DNA from: an uncultured Lachnospiraceae bacterium
GTDB lineage: Bacteria; Bacillota; Clostridia; Lachnospirales; Lachnospiraceae
Length of the DNA stretch: 64,000 nucleotides
Direction of reading: 5' to 3'
Assembly: GCA_902774915.1 (NCBI GenBank)
Contig: CACYKH010000006.1
Location: 161,530 to 225,529 of the forward strand
This document shows positions 16,299 to 25,755 of this stretch, one piece after another (positions within the stretch are counted from its first letter, which is position 1; each line of letters starts with the position of its first letter). Below the pieces are notes generated by a model that was not told where the DNA came from, did no database searches, and was given only the letters and a program-made list of their open reading frames with translations. The position numbers and the translations under genes were made by a program.

Positions 16299-17651
16299 AT
16301 GGACGAGAAAATGATAGAGCTTGAAGTTGTAATGGAGCTTCTCGAGAACCGAAAGTTCGCAGAACTTAGAGACCTTCTTGACGAGGCGAATCCTATCGAC
16401 GTAGCCCAACTCCTAGGTGAAGTTCCTGAAGAAAAACTTCTGCTCCTGTACCGTATGCTTCCAAAGGAAGATGCGGCTGATATATTTGCAGAGATGGAGC
16501 ACGATGAACAGGAAACACTTATCAAAGCTTTTAACGACCGAGAGATTCGTGAAGTTATAGAAGAAATGAATATCGATGATGCGGTTGACCTTGTGGAGGA
16601 AATGCCAGCCATCGTCGTTAATAAGATTCTCCGTCATGCGGACCCGGAAACTCGTAAGGAGATAAATGAACTCCTGAAATATCCTGAGGATAGTGCGGGC
16701 TCGGTTATGACTACAGAGTATATGGCTCTGAAGAGCGATATGACCGTGGCAGATTCCTTTGAAAGAATCCGTCGTACCGCTGATGAAAAGGAGGACATCT
16801 ATACCTGTTATGTTATAGATCCTTCCAGAAAACTTCAGGGTACAGTCAGTCTCAAGGAGATGTTCCTGGTTCCAAAGGATACTCTTATCGGAGACTTGAT
16901 GGAGACAAATATCATTTCGGCAAATACTCTGGACGACCAGGAGAAGGTTGCTAAGGATATGGCAAAGTACAACCTTACGACCATTCCTATCGTTGATCAG
17001 GAAAACCGTCTGGTGGGCATCGTTACTGTCGATGATGCTATCGATGTCATTCAGGAAGAGAACACAGAGGATATCGAGATGATGGCCGCTATCACACCTA
17101 CAGATAAGCCATATATCAGTACGGGATTTTTTGAAACATATAAGAAAAGAATCCCTTGGCTGCTTCTGCTCATGATATCGGCAACATTTACAGGTGCAAT
17201 CATCACAAGATACGAAAATGCTCTTGGTAAATATGTAATCCTGACGGCATACATTCCAATGCTTATGGATACGGGCGGAAATGCAGGTTCCCAGGCTTCA
17301 GTTTCAATCATCCGTGGTCTGTCTCTTGATGAGATTGAATTCGGAGATATTTTCAGAATTCAGGGTAAAGAGCTTTTGGTTGCGTTCCTGTGCGGCTTTA
17401 CCCTTGCAGTTGCAAATTTTGTAAAGCTCCTGATCTTTGATAAGGTTGAAGTTGTAATAGCTGCAGTTGTCTGCATGACACTTCTTCTTACAGTTGCAGT
17501 TGCAAAATTTGTTGGATGTACACTTCCTATTCTTGCTAAGAGAGTAGGTTTTGACCCGGCCGTTATGGCGAGTCCGTTTATTACGACTATTGTAGATGCT
17601 ATTTCACTTATCATTTACTTCCAGCTGGCATCTCATATATTAAGTTTATAA
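16299..17651 (+). CDS. mgtE: Magnesium transporter MgtE
   Basis: A 450-residue magnesium channel with the full MgtE layout: an acidic MgtE_N domain (about 1-130), two CBS domains (about 135-250, with TTIPIVDQENRLVGIVTVDDAIDV), a connecting helix and five membrane segments. The pore region has DTGGNAGSQASVSIIRGLSL. The N domain and CBS gate the channel by sensing cytosolic magnesium, so a separate riboswitch is not needed; the 44-base gap from pyk is too short for an M-box. Coupling with pyk is reasonable since pyruvate kinase needs Mg2+ and K+, but that link is inference. Confidence 0.95.
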   Translation: MDEKMIELEVVMELLENRKFAELRDLLDEANPIDVAQLLGEVPEEKLLLLYRMLPKEDAADIFAEMEHDEQETLIKAFNDREIREVIEEMNIDDAVDLVEEMPAIVVNKILRHADPETRKEINELLKYPEDSAGSVMTTEYMALKSDMTVADSFERIRRTADEKEDIYTCYVIDPSRKLQGTVSLKEMFLVPKDTLIGDLMETNIISANTLDDQEKVAKDMAKYNLTTIPIVDQENRLVGIVTVDDAIDVIQEENTEDIEMMAAITPTDKPYISTGFFETYKKRIPWLLLLMISATFTGAIITRYENALGKYVILTAYIPMLMDTGGNAGSQASVSIIRGLSLDEIEFGDIFRIQGKELLVAFLCGFTLAVANFVKLLIFDKVEVVIAAVVCMTLLLTVAVAKFVGCTLPILAKRVGFDPAVMASPFITTIVDAISLIIYFQLASHILSL

Positions 17652-17668
17652 AAATGAAAGGCGACGTT

Positions 17669-18217
17669 GTGAAAAGTAAGGATACGAAAGAGTTACTGAA
17701 AAACTCTTTAATTGAGCTTGCAAGAAAAAAACCAGTAGATAAGATTACAATTAAACAGGTATCAGAAAATGCAGGTGTAACATCTCAGACCTTCTACAAT
17801 CATTTCAGCGATAAATACGATATGGTTCACTGGGCTTACAAGAAGAGAGTAGATGAGATATTCGAGAAATATAAAAATGGAGAGATTGGTTGGAAAGAAC
17901 TTTTGGATGCATTCCTGGTTGGCTATGAGAAAAACTCGAGATTTATCTTAAATGCATTCAACAATACATATGGTGAGGACTCATATGCTTCCAAAACTGG
18001 AAGCTATCTTTGCCAGAGTATTGATAATGAATTAAAGAGAAGGCTGGGTGTTGATGAGCTTGACGAAGAGCTGAGCATACTGACAAAGATATATGCAAGC
18101 GGGATAATAAATATCATAGCTTATTGGCTGAATGAGGGCAGGGATATAGACAAAGATAAGCTCATTGATTATATTGATGAATCGATGCCTGGAAAAATAA
18201 GAGAAATAATATATTAG
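17669..18217 (+). CDS. TetR-family regulator
   Basis: A 182-residue TetR-type protein. The DNA-binding part is TKELLKNSLIELARKKPVDKITIKQVSENAGVTSQTFYNHFSDKYDMVHWAYK, with the helix-turn-helix at about residues 27-46. The C-terminal ligand region resembles those of DhaS-like TetR regulators. GTG 17669 has AAAGG 7 bases upstream and is preferred to ATG 17654, which has no ribosome site. It follows mgtE closely. Target and ligand are unknown. Confidence 0.88.
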   Translation: MKSKDTKELLKNSLIELARKKPVDKITIKQVSENAGVTSQTFYNHFSDKYDMVHWAYKKRVDEIFEKYKNGEIGWKELLDAFLVGYEKNSRFILNAFNNTYGEDSYASKTGSYLCQSIDNELKRRLGVDELDEELSILTKIYASGIINIIAYWLNEGRDIDKDKLIDYIDESMPGKIREIIY

Positions 18218-18240
18218 GACTCGTTTTTTTGGCTCAAAAA

Positions 18241-18249
18241 TGCTAAAAT
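18241..18249 (+). promoter_or_regulatory. Possible extended -10 promoter for the DUF3137 gene
   Basis: TGCTAAAAT (TG, one base, TAAAAT) lies 37 bases upstream of the DUF3137 start. It resembles the elements at 1189 and 10776. The -35 region is not recognisable. Confidence 0.35.
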
Positions 18250-18286
18250 AGTGATGTTTGGTTATTTTAGGTTGTGAGTGAGTGTA

Positions 18287-19165
18287 ATGGATAAAAGGAA
18301 GTTTGTAAAAAAGTTAGAGAAGAACCTGGGGATGAATAAAATCAGGACACAAATCAGAGCTATAAGCTTTATGTTCGTGTTCCTGGTTATAGGTGCTGTA
18401 TTTGCTATTTATATGAACCATTCGGGAGTGTGGCTTTCCTATGGTATCGTGATAGCGGCAATATCGATGCTCATCCTTGCTATGTTTATTTCATATAGGC
18501 TTAAGCTGCAGGCTCGTCTCAATAATATGAAGCTGGATTACAGGGAGAGAGTTGTTACTCCTTATGCCAGAGAGTATTTTGAAGATGGTGATTTCCTTAA
18601 GAAGGGAAGTCTTACTGAAAGAGAATTGATCAGCACAAAAATGTTCTCTGATACTGCGGACTACAAGTATACATCTAACAATGAACTTAGAGGAATTCAT
18701 AAATCCATTAAGTTTGTAAATGCAGATGTTTACGAAGATAACAATCCACTTGAGTATCATGTAAAGGGAAGGTTCATTGCTTTCAATATAACAACACCAA
18801 ATATCAATCCAGTTGTGCTGACAACATCGACAGCACCTATTCTGGATTTCCAGGATGACAGAGTGCATTTGATAAAACCAAAGAATGATGTCATTGGAAG
18901 AATGTTCAGGGTGTATGCATTTGATGAAAAAGAAGCAAACGAACTTCTTACAGATAACATGGTCTATAAGCTGAGACAGATTATTGGTCTCCAGCTTGGA
19001 AAGATAGTTAAGATAGGATTCCACAACGATAAGATTTATGTTTTCTTTACAACAGAGGAATCCACTTACGCGGAAAACTTTACAAAGAAAAATTCTGTCA
19101 TCACAGAGCTTAGAAAAATTCGAGAAAAGTTCAATGTGGTCGGCAAGATAATAGATATTTTATAG
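18287..19165 (+). CDS. DUF3137 membrane protein
   Basis: A 292-residue protein with a basic cytoplasmic N-terminus, two membrane segments (about 24-45 and 50-70) and a large soluble C-terminal domain. The domain has RVVTPYAREYF, TADYKYTSNNELRG, VKGRFIAFNITTPN and KIGFHNDKIYVFF, in line with DUF3137. Family function is unknown. The weak ribosome site before ATG 18287 suggests modest expression. It precedes the DUF1858 gene by 16 bases. Confidence 0.75.
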   Translation: MDKRKFVKKLEKNLGMNKIRTQIRAISFMFVFLVIGAVFAIYMNHSGVWLSYGIVIAAISMLILAMFISYRLKLQARLNNMKLDYRERVVTPYAREYFEDGDFLKKGSLTERELISTKMFSDTADYKYTSNNELRGIHKSIKFVNADVYEDNNPLEYHVKGRFIAFNITTPNINPVVLTTSTAPILDFQDDRVHLIKPKNDVIGRMFRVYAFDEKEANELLTDNMVYKLRQIIGLQLGKIVKIGFHNDKIYVFFTTEESTYAENFTKKNSVITELRKIREKFNVVGKIIDIL

Positions 19166-19181
19166 GAAAGAGGAAAAAGAC

Positions 19182-19508
19182 GTGGAACAGAATTACGGAG
19201 ATGGCAAGGTATACGGAGTGCCAGCAGAAAAGCCAGATGTATCTACACTTAATGTAGACGAAGACGGTATCACAGAATATGTCACCCCAGACATGATAAT
19301 CGGCGATATCATTACATGGTATCCAGATGCATCACTGGTTCTTATGAAGTGCGGAATGCATTGTCTTAGCTGTGGAGTATCACAGTTTGAATCGTTGGAA
19401 CAGGCATGTGCAGTGCACGGACTGTATGTCGACGATGTAGCCAAGGTCGTTAATGATTACCTCACACAGACATTAGGCGGCGCAGGCGAAAAGAAGGAGG
19501 AAGAATAG
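19182..19508 (+). CDS. DUF1858 redox-disulfide domain protein
   Basis: A 108-residue protein with a DUF1858 core, MIIGDIITWYPDASLVLMKCGMHCLSCGVSQFESLEQACAVHG, including the conserved CLSCG pair that may form a redox-active disulfide. The family often stands next to or is fused with hybrid-cluster and other redox proteins. The start is GTG at 19182 after a purine-rich GAGG site. Its stop abuts the ATG of ileS, and GGAGG lies in its last codons, so it is translated in step with ileS. A redox link to the synthetase is only suggested by position. Confidence 0.85.
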   Translation: MEQNYGDGKVYGVPAEKPDVSTLNVDEDGITEYVTPDMIIGDIITWYPDASLVLMKCGMHCLSCGVSQFESLEQACAVHGLYVDDVAKVVNDYLTQTLGGAGEKKEEE

Positions 19509-22500
19509 ATGTACGATAAGGTATCAACCAAGCTTAACTTCGTGGAGAGCGAAGATAAGGTTTTAAAATTCTGGAAAGATGAGAAGATCTTTGAGAAGAG
19601 TATAGATGAGAAGAAGGATCTTCCAACTTATACATTTTACGATGGACCTCCAACAGCAAATGGTAAGCCACATATCGGTCACGTGCTTACTCGTGTTATC
19701 AAGGATATGGTGCCACGTTACCAGACAATGAAAGGTCATAAGATCATTCGTAAGGCTGGATGGGATACACACGGACTTCCTGTTGAGCTTGAGGTTGAGA
19801 AGGAAATTGGAATAGATGGCAAGGAGCAGATTGAAGAGTACGGAATTGAGCCATTTATCGGTAAGTGTAAAGAATCAGTTTGGAAATATAAAGGTATGTG
19901 GGAAGAGTTCTCCGGAAAGGTTGGCTTCTGGGCTGACATGGATGACCCTTATGTAACATACCATAATGATTATATTGAGTCAGAGTGGTGGGCTCTTAAG
20001 AAGATCTGGGATATGGGGCTTCTTTACAAAGGTTTTAAGGTAGTTCCTTATTGCCCTAGATGTGGAACTCCACTTTCATCCCACGAGGTTGCTCAGGGAT
20101 ATAAGTCAGTTAAGGAAAGATCTGCAGTAGTTCGTTTCAAGGCTAAGGTAGCTGAGGGCGAGGAGCAGTATTACTTCCTTGCATGGACAACAACTCCATG
20201 GACACTTCCATCAAACCTTGCACTTTGCGTTAACCCAGAGGAAACATATTGCAAGGTTAAGGCTTGCGATGGCTATACATATGTAATGGCTGAGGCACTT
20301 CTTGATACAGTTCTCGGACCTCTTGCTGAAGAGAAGGTTAAGAACGATGATGGTGAGATGGTGCTTAAGTACAGTACAGATGCTACAGATGGAAAAGCAT
20401 ATGTTAAGTTAGAATCTTACAAGGGTACAGACCTTGAGGGACTTGAGTATGAGCCACTTTATGAGGCGGCTGAAACAGCTGCAGCAAAGCAGCATAAGAA
20501 GGCACATTTCATCGTAGTCGATGATTATGTAACAATGTCAGATGGTACTGGTATAGTTCACATTGCTCCTGCATTTGGTGAGGACGATGGTAGAGTTGGT
20601 CGTAAGTATGACCTTCCATTTGTACAGTTTGTTACTGCTGAAGGAAATATGTCTGATGAAACTCCATTTGCCGGACTTTTCGTTAAGGATGCTGATCCAA
20701 AGGTACTTGTTGACCTGGATAGCAGAAGCCTTCTTTTCTCAGCACCAAAGTTTGAACATGATTATCCATTCTGCTGGAGATGTGATACACCACTTATCTA
20801 CTACGCAAGAGAATCATGGTTCATCAAGATGACAGAAGTTAGTGACCGTATGGTTGCTAATAACAATACAGTAAACTGGATTCCAGAAGGAATTGGTAAG
20901 GGACGTTTTGGTGAGTGGCTTAAGAACGTTCAGGACTGGGGACTCAGCCGTGATCGTTATTGGGGAACACCACTTAACGTTTGGGAATGTGAGGACTGTG
21001 GCAAGAGAGATGCTATCGGTTCTATCGCAGAGCTTCGTGAAAGAGGAAAGATGGAAGATGGTTCAGAGGTTCCAGAGGATATTGAGCTTCACAGACCATT
21101 TGTTGACGGAGTTGTTCTTACATGTCCAGATTGTGGTAAGCCAATGAAGAGAGTTCCAGAGGTTATTGACTGCTGGTTCGACTCAGGAGCAATGCCTTTT
21201 GCACAGTGGCATTATCCATTTGAGAATGAGGACATTTTCAATGATAACTTCCCTGCAGATTTCATCTCAGAGGCTGTTGATCAGACACGTGGATGGTTCT
21301 ATTCACTGATGGCTATTTCAACACTTCTGTTTGATAAGGCTCCATATAAGAATGTAATCGTGCTTGGTCACGTACAGGATAAGGACGGACAGAAGATGTC
21401 TAAGTCCAAGGGAAATGCAGTTGACCCAATGGAGGCTCTGAATAAATACGGAGCTGATTCCATTAGATGGTATTTCTATACAAATTCACAGCCATGGCTT
21501 CCTAACAGATTCCACGAGGATGCGGTTCTCGAGGGACAGCGTAAGTTCATGGGAACACTTTGGAATACCTATGCATTCTATACACTGTATGCAGAAATCG
21601 ACCAGTTCGATCCTACAAAGTATACACTTGATAAGGCATCACTTTCTGTAATGGATAAGTGGCTCCTTTCAAAACTTAATACAGCAGTTAAGGCATTTGA
21701 TGAAAACATGAGTGCTTACAAGATTCCTGAATCTGCAGCAGTTCTTACAGACTTTGTTGACGACCTGAGTAACTGGTATGTAAGAAGATGCCGTGAAAGA
21801 TATTGGGCAAAGGGTATGGAGCAGGATAAGATTAATGCTTACATGACTCTTTATACAGCACTTGTTACTATCTGTAAGGTATCTGCACCAATGGTACCAT
21901 TCCTTACAGAAAGCATTTATCAGAACTTAGTTAGAAATGTGGACAAGGATGCTCCAATCAGTATCCACCTCTGTGATTATCCTGAGGTAGATGAGTCCAT
22001 GATCGATACAGAGCTCGAGAAGAACATGGGTGAGGTTCTTACTATCAAGACATTTGGTAGTGCTGCTCGTAATACAGCTAACATTAAGAACCGTCAGCCA
22101 ATCGCAAATATGTACATCAAGGCTGATACAGAGCTTAGTGAGTTCTATACAGATATCATTAAGGACGAGCTGAACATTAAGAACATCGAGTTCAAGGATG
22201 ACCTTTCATCCTTCTCAACATATACATTCAAGCCACAGCTTAAGACAGTTGGTCCTAAGTATGGAAAGCTTCTGAATGGTATTAGAGAATACCTTACAAA
22301 TATTGAGGATGGAAATGCTGCATATGCAAGTCTAAAGAGTGAAGGCGCACTTAAGTTTGAAGTAAACGGTGAGCCAGTCGAACTTGCTGAAGAGGATCTT
22401 CTTATAGATGTATCTGAAAGTGGTGACTATGTAACATTTGGTGATAACAATGTTACTGTAGTTATAGATACAAAGCTTACGCCAGAACTTATTGAGGAAG

Positions 22501-22742
22501 GTTTCGTAAGAGAAATCGTTTCCAAGGTTCAGTCAATGCGTAAGGAGGCAGGCTTCGAGGTTACAGACAGAATTAACTTCTATTTAGACAAGAACGAGAA
22601 GCTGTCAGAGATTGTCAATAATAATGATGACAAGATTAAGTCTGCTGTACTGGCCGATCATATCTTCATTGGTAAGATGGCCGGTTTCACCAAGGAATGG
22701 AATATTAATGGAGAAACTGTTATTCTTGGTGTTTCAAAATAA
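19509..22742 (+). CDS. ileS: Isoleucyl-tRNA synthetase, eukaryote-like (type 2)
   Basis: Charges tRNA-Ile. The 1077-residue chain has the HIGH motif as PHIGH (55-58), KMSKS at 629-633, an editing domain around residues 200-400 (TTTPWTLPSNLALCV), and zinc-type Cys pairs (CPRCG near 185, CEDCG near 498, CPDCG near 539). The overall type, with YTFYDGPPTANGKPHIGHVLTRVIKD, fits the longer eukaryote-like IleRS2 group, which is generally less sensitive to mupirocin than the short bacterial type. No T-box leader is visible upstream, since the DUF1858 gene directly abuts it. Confidence 0.96.
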   Translation: MYDKVSTKLNFVESEDKVLKFWKDEKIFEKSIDEKKDLPTYTFYDGPPTANGKPHIGHVLTRVIKDMVPRYQTMKGHKIIRKAGWDTHGLPVELEVEKEIGIDGKEQIEEYGIEPFIGKCKESVWKYKGMWEEFSGKVGFWADMDDPYVTYHNDYIESEWWALKKIWDMGLLYKGFKVVPYCPRCGTPLSSHEVAQGYKSVKERSAVVRFKAKVAEGEEQYYFLAWTTTPWTLPSNLALCVNPEETYCKVKACDGYTYVMAEALLDTVLGPLAEEKVKNDDGEMVLKYSTDATDGKAYVKLESYKGTDLEGLEYEPLYEAAETAAAKQHKKAHFIVVDDYVTMSDGTGIVHIAPAFGEDDGRVGRKYDLPFVQFVTAEGNMSDETPFAGLFVKDADPKVLVDLDSRSLLFSAPKFEHDYPFCWRCDTPLIYYARESWFIKMTEVSDRMVANNNTVNWIPEGIGKGRFGEWLKNVQDWGLSRDRYWGTPLNVWECEDCGKRDAIGSIAELRERGKMEDGSEVPEDIELHRPFVDGVVLTCPDCGKPMKRVPEVIDCWFDSGAMPFAQWHYPFENEDIFNDNFPADFISEAVDQTRGWFYSLMAISTLLFDKAPYKNVIVLGHVQDKDGQKMSKSKGNAVDPMEALNKYGADSIRWYFYTNSQPWLPNRFHEDAVLEGQRKFMGTLWNTYAFYTLYAEIDQFDPTKYTLDKASLSVMDKWLLSKLNTAVKAFDENMSAYKIPESAAVLTDFVDDLSNWYVRRCRERYWAKGMEQDKINAYMTLYTALVTICKVSAPMVPFLTESIYQNLVRNVDKDAPISIHLCDYPEVDESMIDTELEKNMGEVLTIKTFGSAARNTANIKNRQPIANMYIKADTELSEFYTDIIKDELNIKNIEFKDDLSSFSTYTFKPQLKTVGPKYGKLLNGIREYLTNIEDGNAAYASLKSEGALKFEVNGEPVELAEEDLLIDVSESGDYVTFGDNNVTVVIDTKLTPELIEEGFVREIVSKVQSMRKEAGFEVTDRINFYLDKNEKLSEIVNNNDDKIKSAVLADHIFIGKMAGFTKEWNINGETVILGVSK

Positions 22743-22791
22743 ATGACTCTTAGCTTATGGGTGAGTGCAGAGTTCAAAGGAGGATAACCCT

Positions 22792-25230
22792 ATGAAAAAA
22801 ATTGCAAAATTTGACAAAGAGGGCTTCAAAAAAGAAGTAGCTTCTAATGTGAAGATGCTTTATCGTAAGCCACTCGATGAGGCAACACCACAGGAGATTT
22901 ATCAGGCTGTCAGCTATGCTGTTAAGGATGATATTATCGACAGATGGATTGCAACTCATAAGGTTTACAAGGAGAAGAATGTTAAGAAAGTTTACTACCT
23001 GTCAATGGAATTCCTGATGGGTCGTGCACTTGGTAATAACCTGCTTAACTTAGGCTATTACGATGATATCAAGAAGGCTCTTGATGAGATGGGGCTGGAT
23101 ATCAATTTCATCGAAGATCAGGAAAGAGATCCTGCTCTTGGAAATGGTGGTCTTGGTAGACTTGCTGCATGCTTCCTTGATTCACTTTCAACTCTTGGAT
23201 ATCCTGCATACGGCTGCGGAATCAGATATCACTATGGTATGTTTAAGCAGGCAATTGTTGATGGATATCAGTTAGAGGAGCCAGATGACTGGTTGAGACA
23301 CGGCTTCCCATTTGAGATTAAGAGAAATGAGTATGCTACAGAGGTTAAGTTCGGCGGATATGTTCGCGTAGAGAACAAGGACGGAAGAAATCATTTCATT
23401 CAGGAAGGATATACTTCAGTTCGTGCCGTACCTTATGATATGCCAGTCGTTGGATATGGTAACAACGTTGTTAACACACTTCGTATGTGGGATGCTGAGG
23501 CAACTCAGGAATTCAATCTGAATTCATTCGACAGAGGTGAGTATGAGAAGGCTGTAGAAGAGCAGAACCTTGCTAAGACTATCAGCGAAGTACTTTATCC
23601 AAATGATAATCATTATTCAGGTAAGGAGCTTCGTCTGAAGCAGCAGTACTTCTTCGTATCTGCATCTCTTCAGACTGCTATAAAGAAGTTCAAAGAGAAT
23701 AATAAGAAGATCCAGGATCTTCCAAAGAAGGTTACATTCCAGATGAACGATACACATCCAACTCTGACAGTTCCAGAGCTTATGCGTATCCTTATGGATG
23801 AAGAAGGACTTGAGTGGGATGAGGCATGGGATATCACAACAAAGACTTGTGCTTATACAAACCACACTATTATGTCCGAGGCTCTTGAGAAATGGCCAAT
23901 CGAACTGTTCTCAAGACTTCTTCCTCGTATCTATCAGATCGTTGAAGAGATTAACAGAAGATTCGTTCTTAAGATTCAGGAGATGTATCCTGGAGATCAG
24001 AACAAGGTTAAGTCAATGGCTATCCTCTATGATGGACAGGTTAAGATGGCACACCTTGCAATCGCTGGTTCTTATTCAGTAAACGGTGTTGCAAGACTCC
24101 ATACAGAAATCCTCAAGAAGAGAGAGCTTAAAGACTTCTATGAGATGAATCCAAAGCAGTTCAATAATAAGACTAATGGTGTAACTCAGAGAAGATTCCT
24201 TGCTCATGGTAACCCACTTCTTGCAGAGTGGCTTAACAGAAAGATCGGTGAGGAATGGATTACAGATCTTTCACAGATCAGCAAGCTTAAAACTTTTGTT
24301 GATGACAAGAAGTATCAGCAGGAGTTTATGAATATTAAATATCAGAACAAGCTTCGTCTTGCAGAGTACATCAAGGAACATAATGGAATTGATGTAGATC
24401 CAAATTCTATCTTTGATGTTCAGGTAAAGAGACTTCATGAGTACAAGAGACAGCTTCTCAACATACTTCATGTAATGCATCTTTATTCAGAACTTAAGGA
24501 GAATCCTGAGTTCGATATGTATCCAAGAACATTCATCTTCGGTGCAAAGGCTGCTGCAGGATACAAGAGAGCTAAGCTTACTATCAAGCTTATCACTTCA
24601 GTAGCAGATGTAATCAACAATGATCCTACTATCAAGGATAAGATTAAGGTTGTATTCATCGAAGACTACAGAGTATCAAATGGTGAGATCATCTTCGCCG
24701 CTGCTGATGTTTCAGAGCAGATTTCAACAGCTTCTCGTGAGGCATCTGGTACAGGTAATATGAAGTTCATGATCAACGGTGCTCCAACACTTGGTACAAT
24801 GGACGGTGCTAACGTAGAAATCGTAGAAGAAGTTGGTGCTGAGAATGCATTTATCTTCGGTCTTTCAGCTGATGAGGTTATGAGATACGAGCGCGAGGGT
24901 GGATACAATCCTTGGGATATCTACAACAACAATCAGAATGTTCGTAGAGTTCTTACACAGCTCATCAATGGTACTTATAATGAAGATACAGAACTCTTCA
25001 GAGATCTTTATGATTCTCTTACAAAAGAGGATGTTTACTTCATTCTTAAGGACTTCGATTCATATGTAGAGGCACAGCAGAGAGTTGATGCTGCATACAG
25101 AGATAAGGCTGGTTGGGCTCGTATGGCTATGATGAATACAGCTTGCTCAGGTAAGTTCTCATCTGATAGAACAATTGAGCAGTATGTAAAGGATATCTGG
25201 AAGCTTAAAAAAGTTGAGGTAACCGTCTAG
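22792..25230 (+). CDS. glgP: Glycogen (alpha-glucan) phosphorylase
   Basis: An 812-residue phosphorylase that releases glucose-1-phosphate from alpha-1,4-glucans. Key stretches are DPALGNGGLGRLAACFLDSL, MNDTHPTL, NKTNGVTQRRF and the PLP-lysine region EASGTGNMKFMINGA with Lys658. The ribosome site AAAGGAGG 8 bases before ATG 22792 is one of the strongest in the window, and codon choice is strongly biased, so it is probably highly expressed. It follows ileS by 49 bases without a clear terminator. Glycogen storage is typical of related rumen bacteria. Confidence 0.97.
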   Translation: MKKIAKFDKEGFKKEVASNVKMLYRKPLDEATPQEIYQAVSYAVKDDIIDRWIATHKVYKEKNVKKVYYLSMEFLMGRALGNNLLNLGYYDDIKKALDEMGLDINFIEDQERDPALGNGGLGRLAACFLDSLSTLGYPAYGCGIRYHYGMFKQAIVDGYQLEEPDDWLRHGFPFEIKRNEYATEVKFGGYVRVENKDGRNHFIQEGYTSVRAVPYDMPVVGYGNNVVNTLRMWDAEATQEFNLNSFDRGEYEKAVEEQNLAKTISEVLYPNDNHYSGKELRLKQQYFFVSASLQTAIKKFKENNKKIQDLPKKVTFQMNDTHPTLTVPELMRILMDEEGLEWDEAWDITTKTCAYTNHTIMSEALEKWPIELFSRLLPRIYQIVEEINRRFVLKIQEMYPGDQNKVKSMAILYDGQVKMAHLAIAGSYSVNGVARLHTEILKKRELKDFYEMNPKQFNNKTNGVTQRRFLAHGNPLLAEWLNRKIGEEWITDLSQISKLKTFVDDKKYQQEFMNIKYQNKLRLAEYIKEHNGIDVDPNSIFDVQVKRLHEYKRQLLNILHVMHLYSELKENPEFDMYPRTFIFGAKAAAGYKRAKLTIKLITSVADVINNDPTIKDKIKVVFIEDYRVSNGEIIFAAADVSEQISTASREASGTGNMKFMINGAPTLGTMDGANVEIVEEVGAENAFIFGLSADEVMRYEREGGYNPWDIYNNNQNVRRVLTQLINGTYNEDTELFRDLYDSLTKEDVYFILKDFDSYVEAQQRVDAAYRDKAGWARMAMMNTACSGKFSSDRTIEQYVKDIWKLKKVEVTV

Positions 25231-25236
25231 TAAAAA

Positions 25237-25286
25237 TATCTATAAAACGTCCGAGTTACTTGAGTTATTGAGACGGGTTATAGATA
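25237..25286 (+). other. Hairpin just after glgP, no T-run; rest of the gap has no gene
   Basis: TATCTATAA (25237-25245) pairs with TTATAGATA (25278-25286), with CGTC/GACG as a second inner stem. No T tract follows, so it is not a classic terminator; it may protect the glgP 3' end or mark RNA processing. The remaining 25287-25449 holds nothing I can support: a TTG-start frame at 25268-25453 overlaps this hairpin and lacks a ribosome site. Confidence 0.4.
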
Positions 25287-25449
25287 AACTCAGAGGTTAT
25301 AGCATATCTATTGAGATGAGTGTAAATTATGATTTTGTGTGTGACACCATTGAGTATATGGAAATGTCTGTAATAACTATTATGTGGTGTGAATATGCCA
25401 GCGGGTTTGATGATATGATGAATTCGCAGAGTGATGGTTTTCTATCATC

Positions 25450-25478
25450 TTGATACAAAAGTAGATATGTGTTATATT
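25450..25478 (+). promoter_or_regulatory. Promoter of the SCIFF peptide gene
   Basis: TTGATA (25450-25455) and TATATT (25473-25478) are spaced by exactly 17 bases. The start codon lies about 60 bases downstream after TAGGAGAAA. Confidence 0.65.
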
Positions 25479-25537
25479 GTTTTAGGTTTTATATTTAAAC
25501 ATTTAAAATATTAAAGATTGTAGATAGGAGAAAAGTT

Positions 25538-25687
25538 ATGGAAAGAATTAAGACTCTTGAGACTAGAGATCTTTGCGAGAGCGCTAAAACAGGTGGATGT
25601 GGCGAGTGCCAGACATCTTGCCAGAGTGCTTGCAAGACTAGTTGTGGTGTTGCTAATCAGAAGTGTGAGAATACAGACGCTGAGTAG
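25538..25687 (+). CDS. scfA: SCIFF peptide precursor (six cysteines in forty-five residues)
   Basis: A 49-residue precursor with the SCIFF signature CGECQTSCQSACKTSC followed by a last Cys six residues on. SCIFF peptides are ranthipeptides: the radical-SAM maturase encoded next door makes thioether bonds from the cysteines to neighbouring residues. They are nearly universal in Clostridia but their role is unknown. This copy has a seventh Cys at position 13, before the core (DLCESAKTGG). TAGGAG precedes ATG 25538. It is closed by its own terminator, so the peptide is probably made in excess over the maturase. Confidence 0.95.
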   Translation: MERIKTLETRDLCESAKTGGCGECQTSCQSACKTSCGVANQKCENTDAE

Positions 25688-25710
25688 TAAAATCGCTTAA
25701 AGGTTATAAT

Positions 25711-25742
25711 GCGCCGCCTGAAAATGGCGGCGTGTTTTTTTT
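25711..25742 (+). terminator. Rho-independent terminator after the SCIFF gene
   Basis: CGCCGCC (25712-25718) pairs with GGCGGCG (25726-25732) across TGAAAAT, followed by TGTTTTTTTT. A related sequence in inverted orientation lies at 26035-26054, just before the maturase gene. Confidence 0.93.
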
Positions 25743-25755
25743 AAATAATAATTGA

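Noticed and set aside
19166..19181. T-box leader before ileS
   Set aside because: ileS directly abuts the DUF1858 gene and the gap before that is 16 bases; no T-box motif or antiterminator was seen.
25268..25453. A 61-residue TTG-start frame in the glgP-scfA gap
   Set aside because: No ribosome site, it overlaps a hairpin and the scfA promoter, and the composition does not look protein-like.
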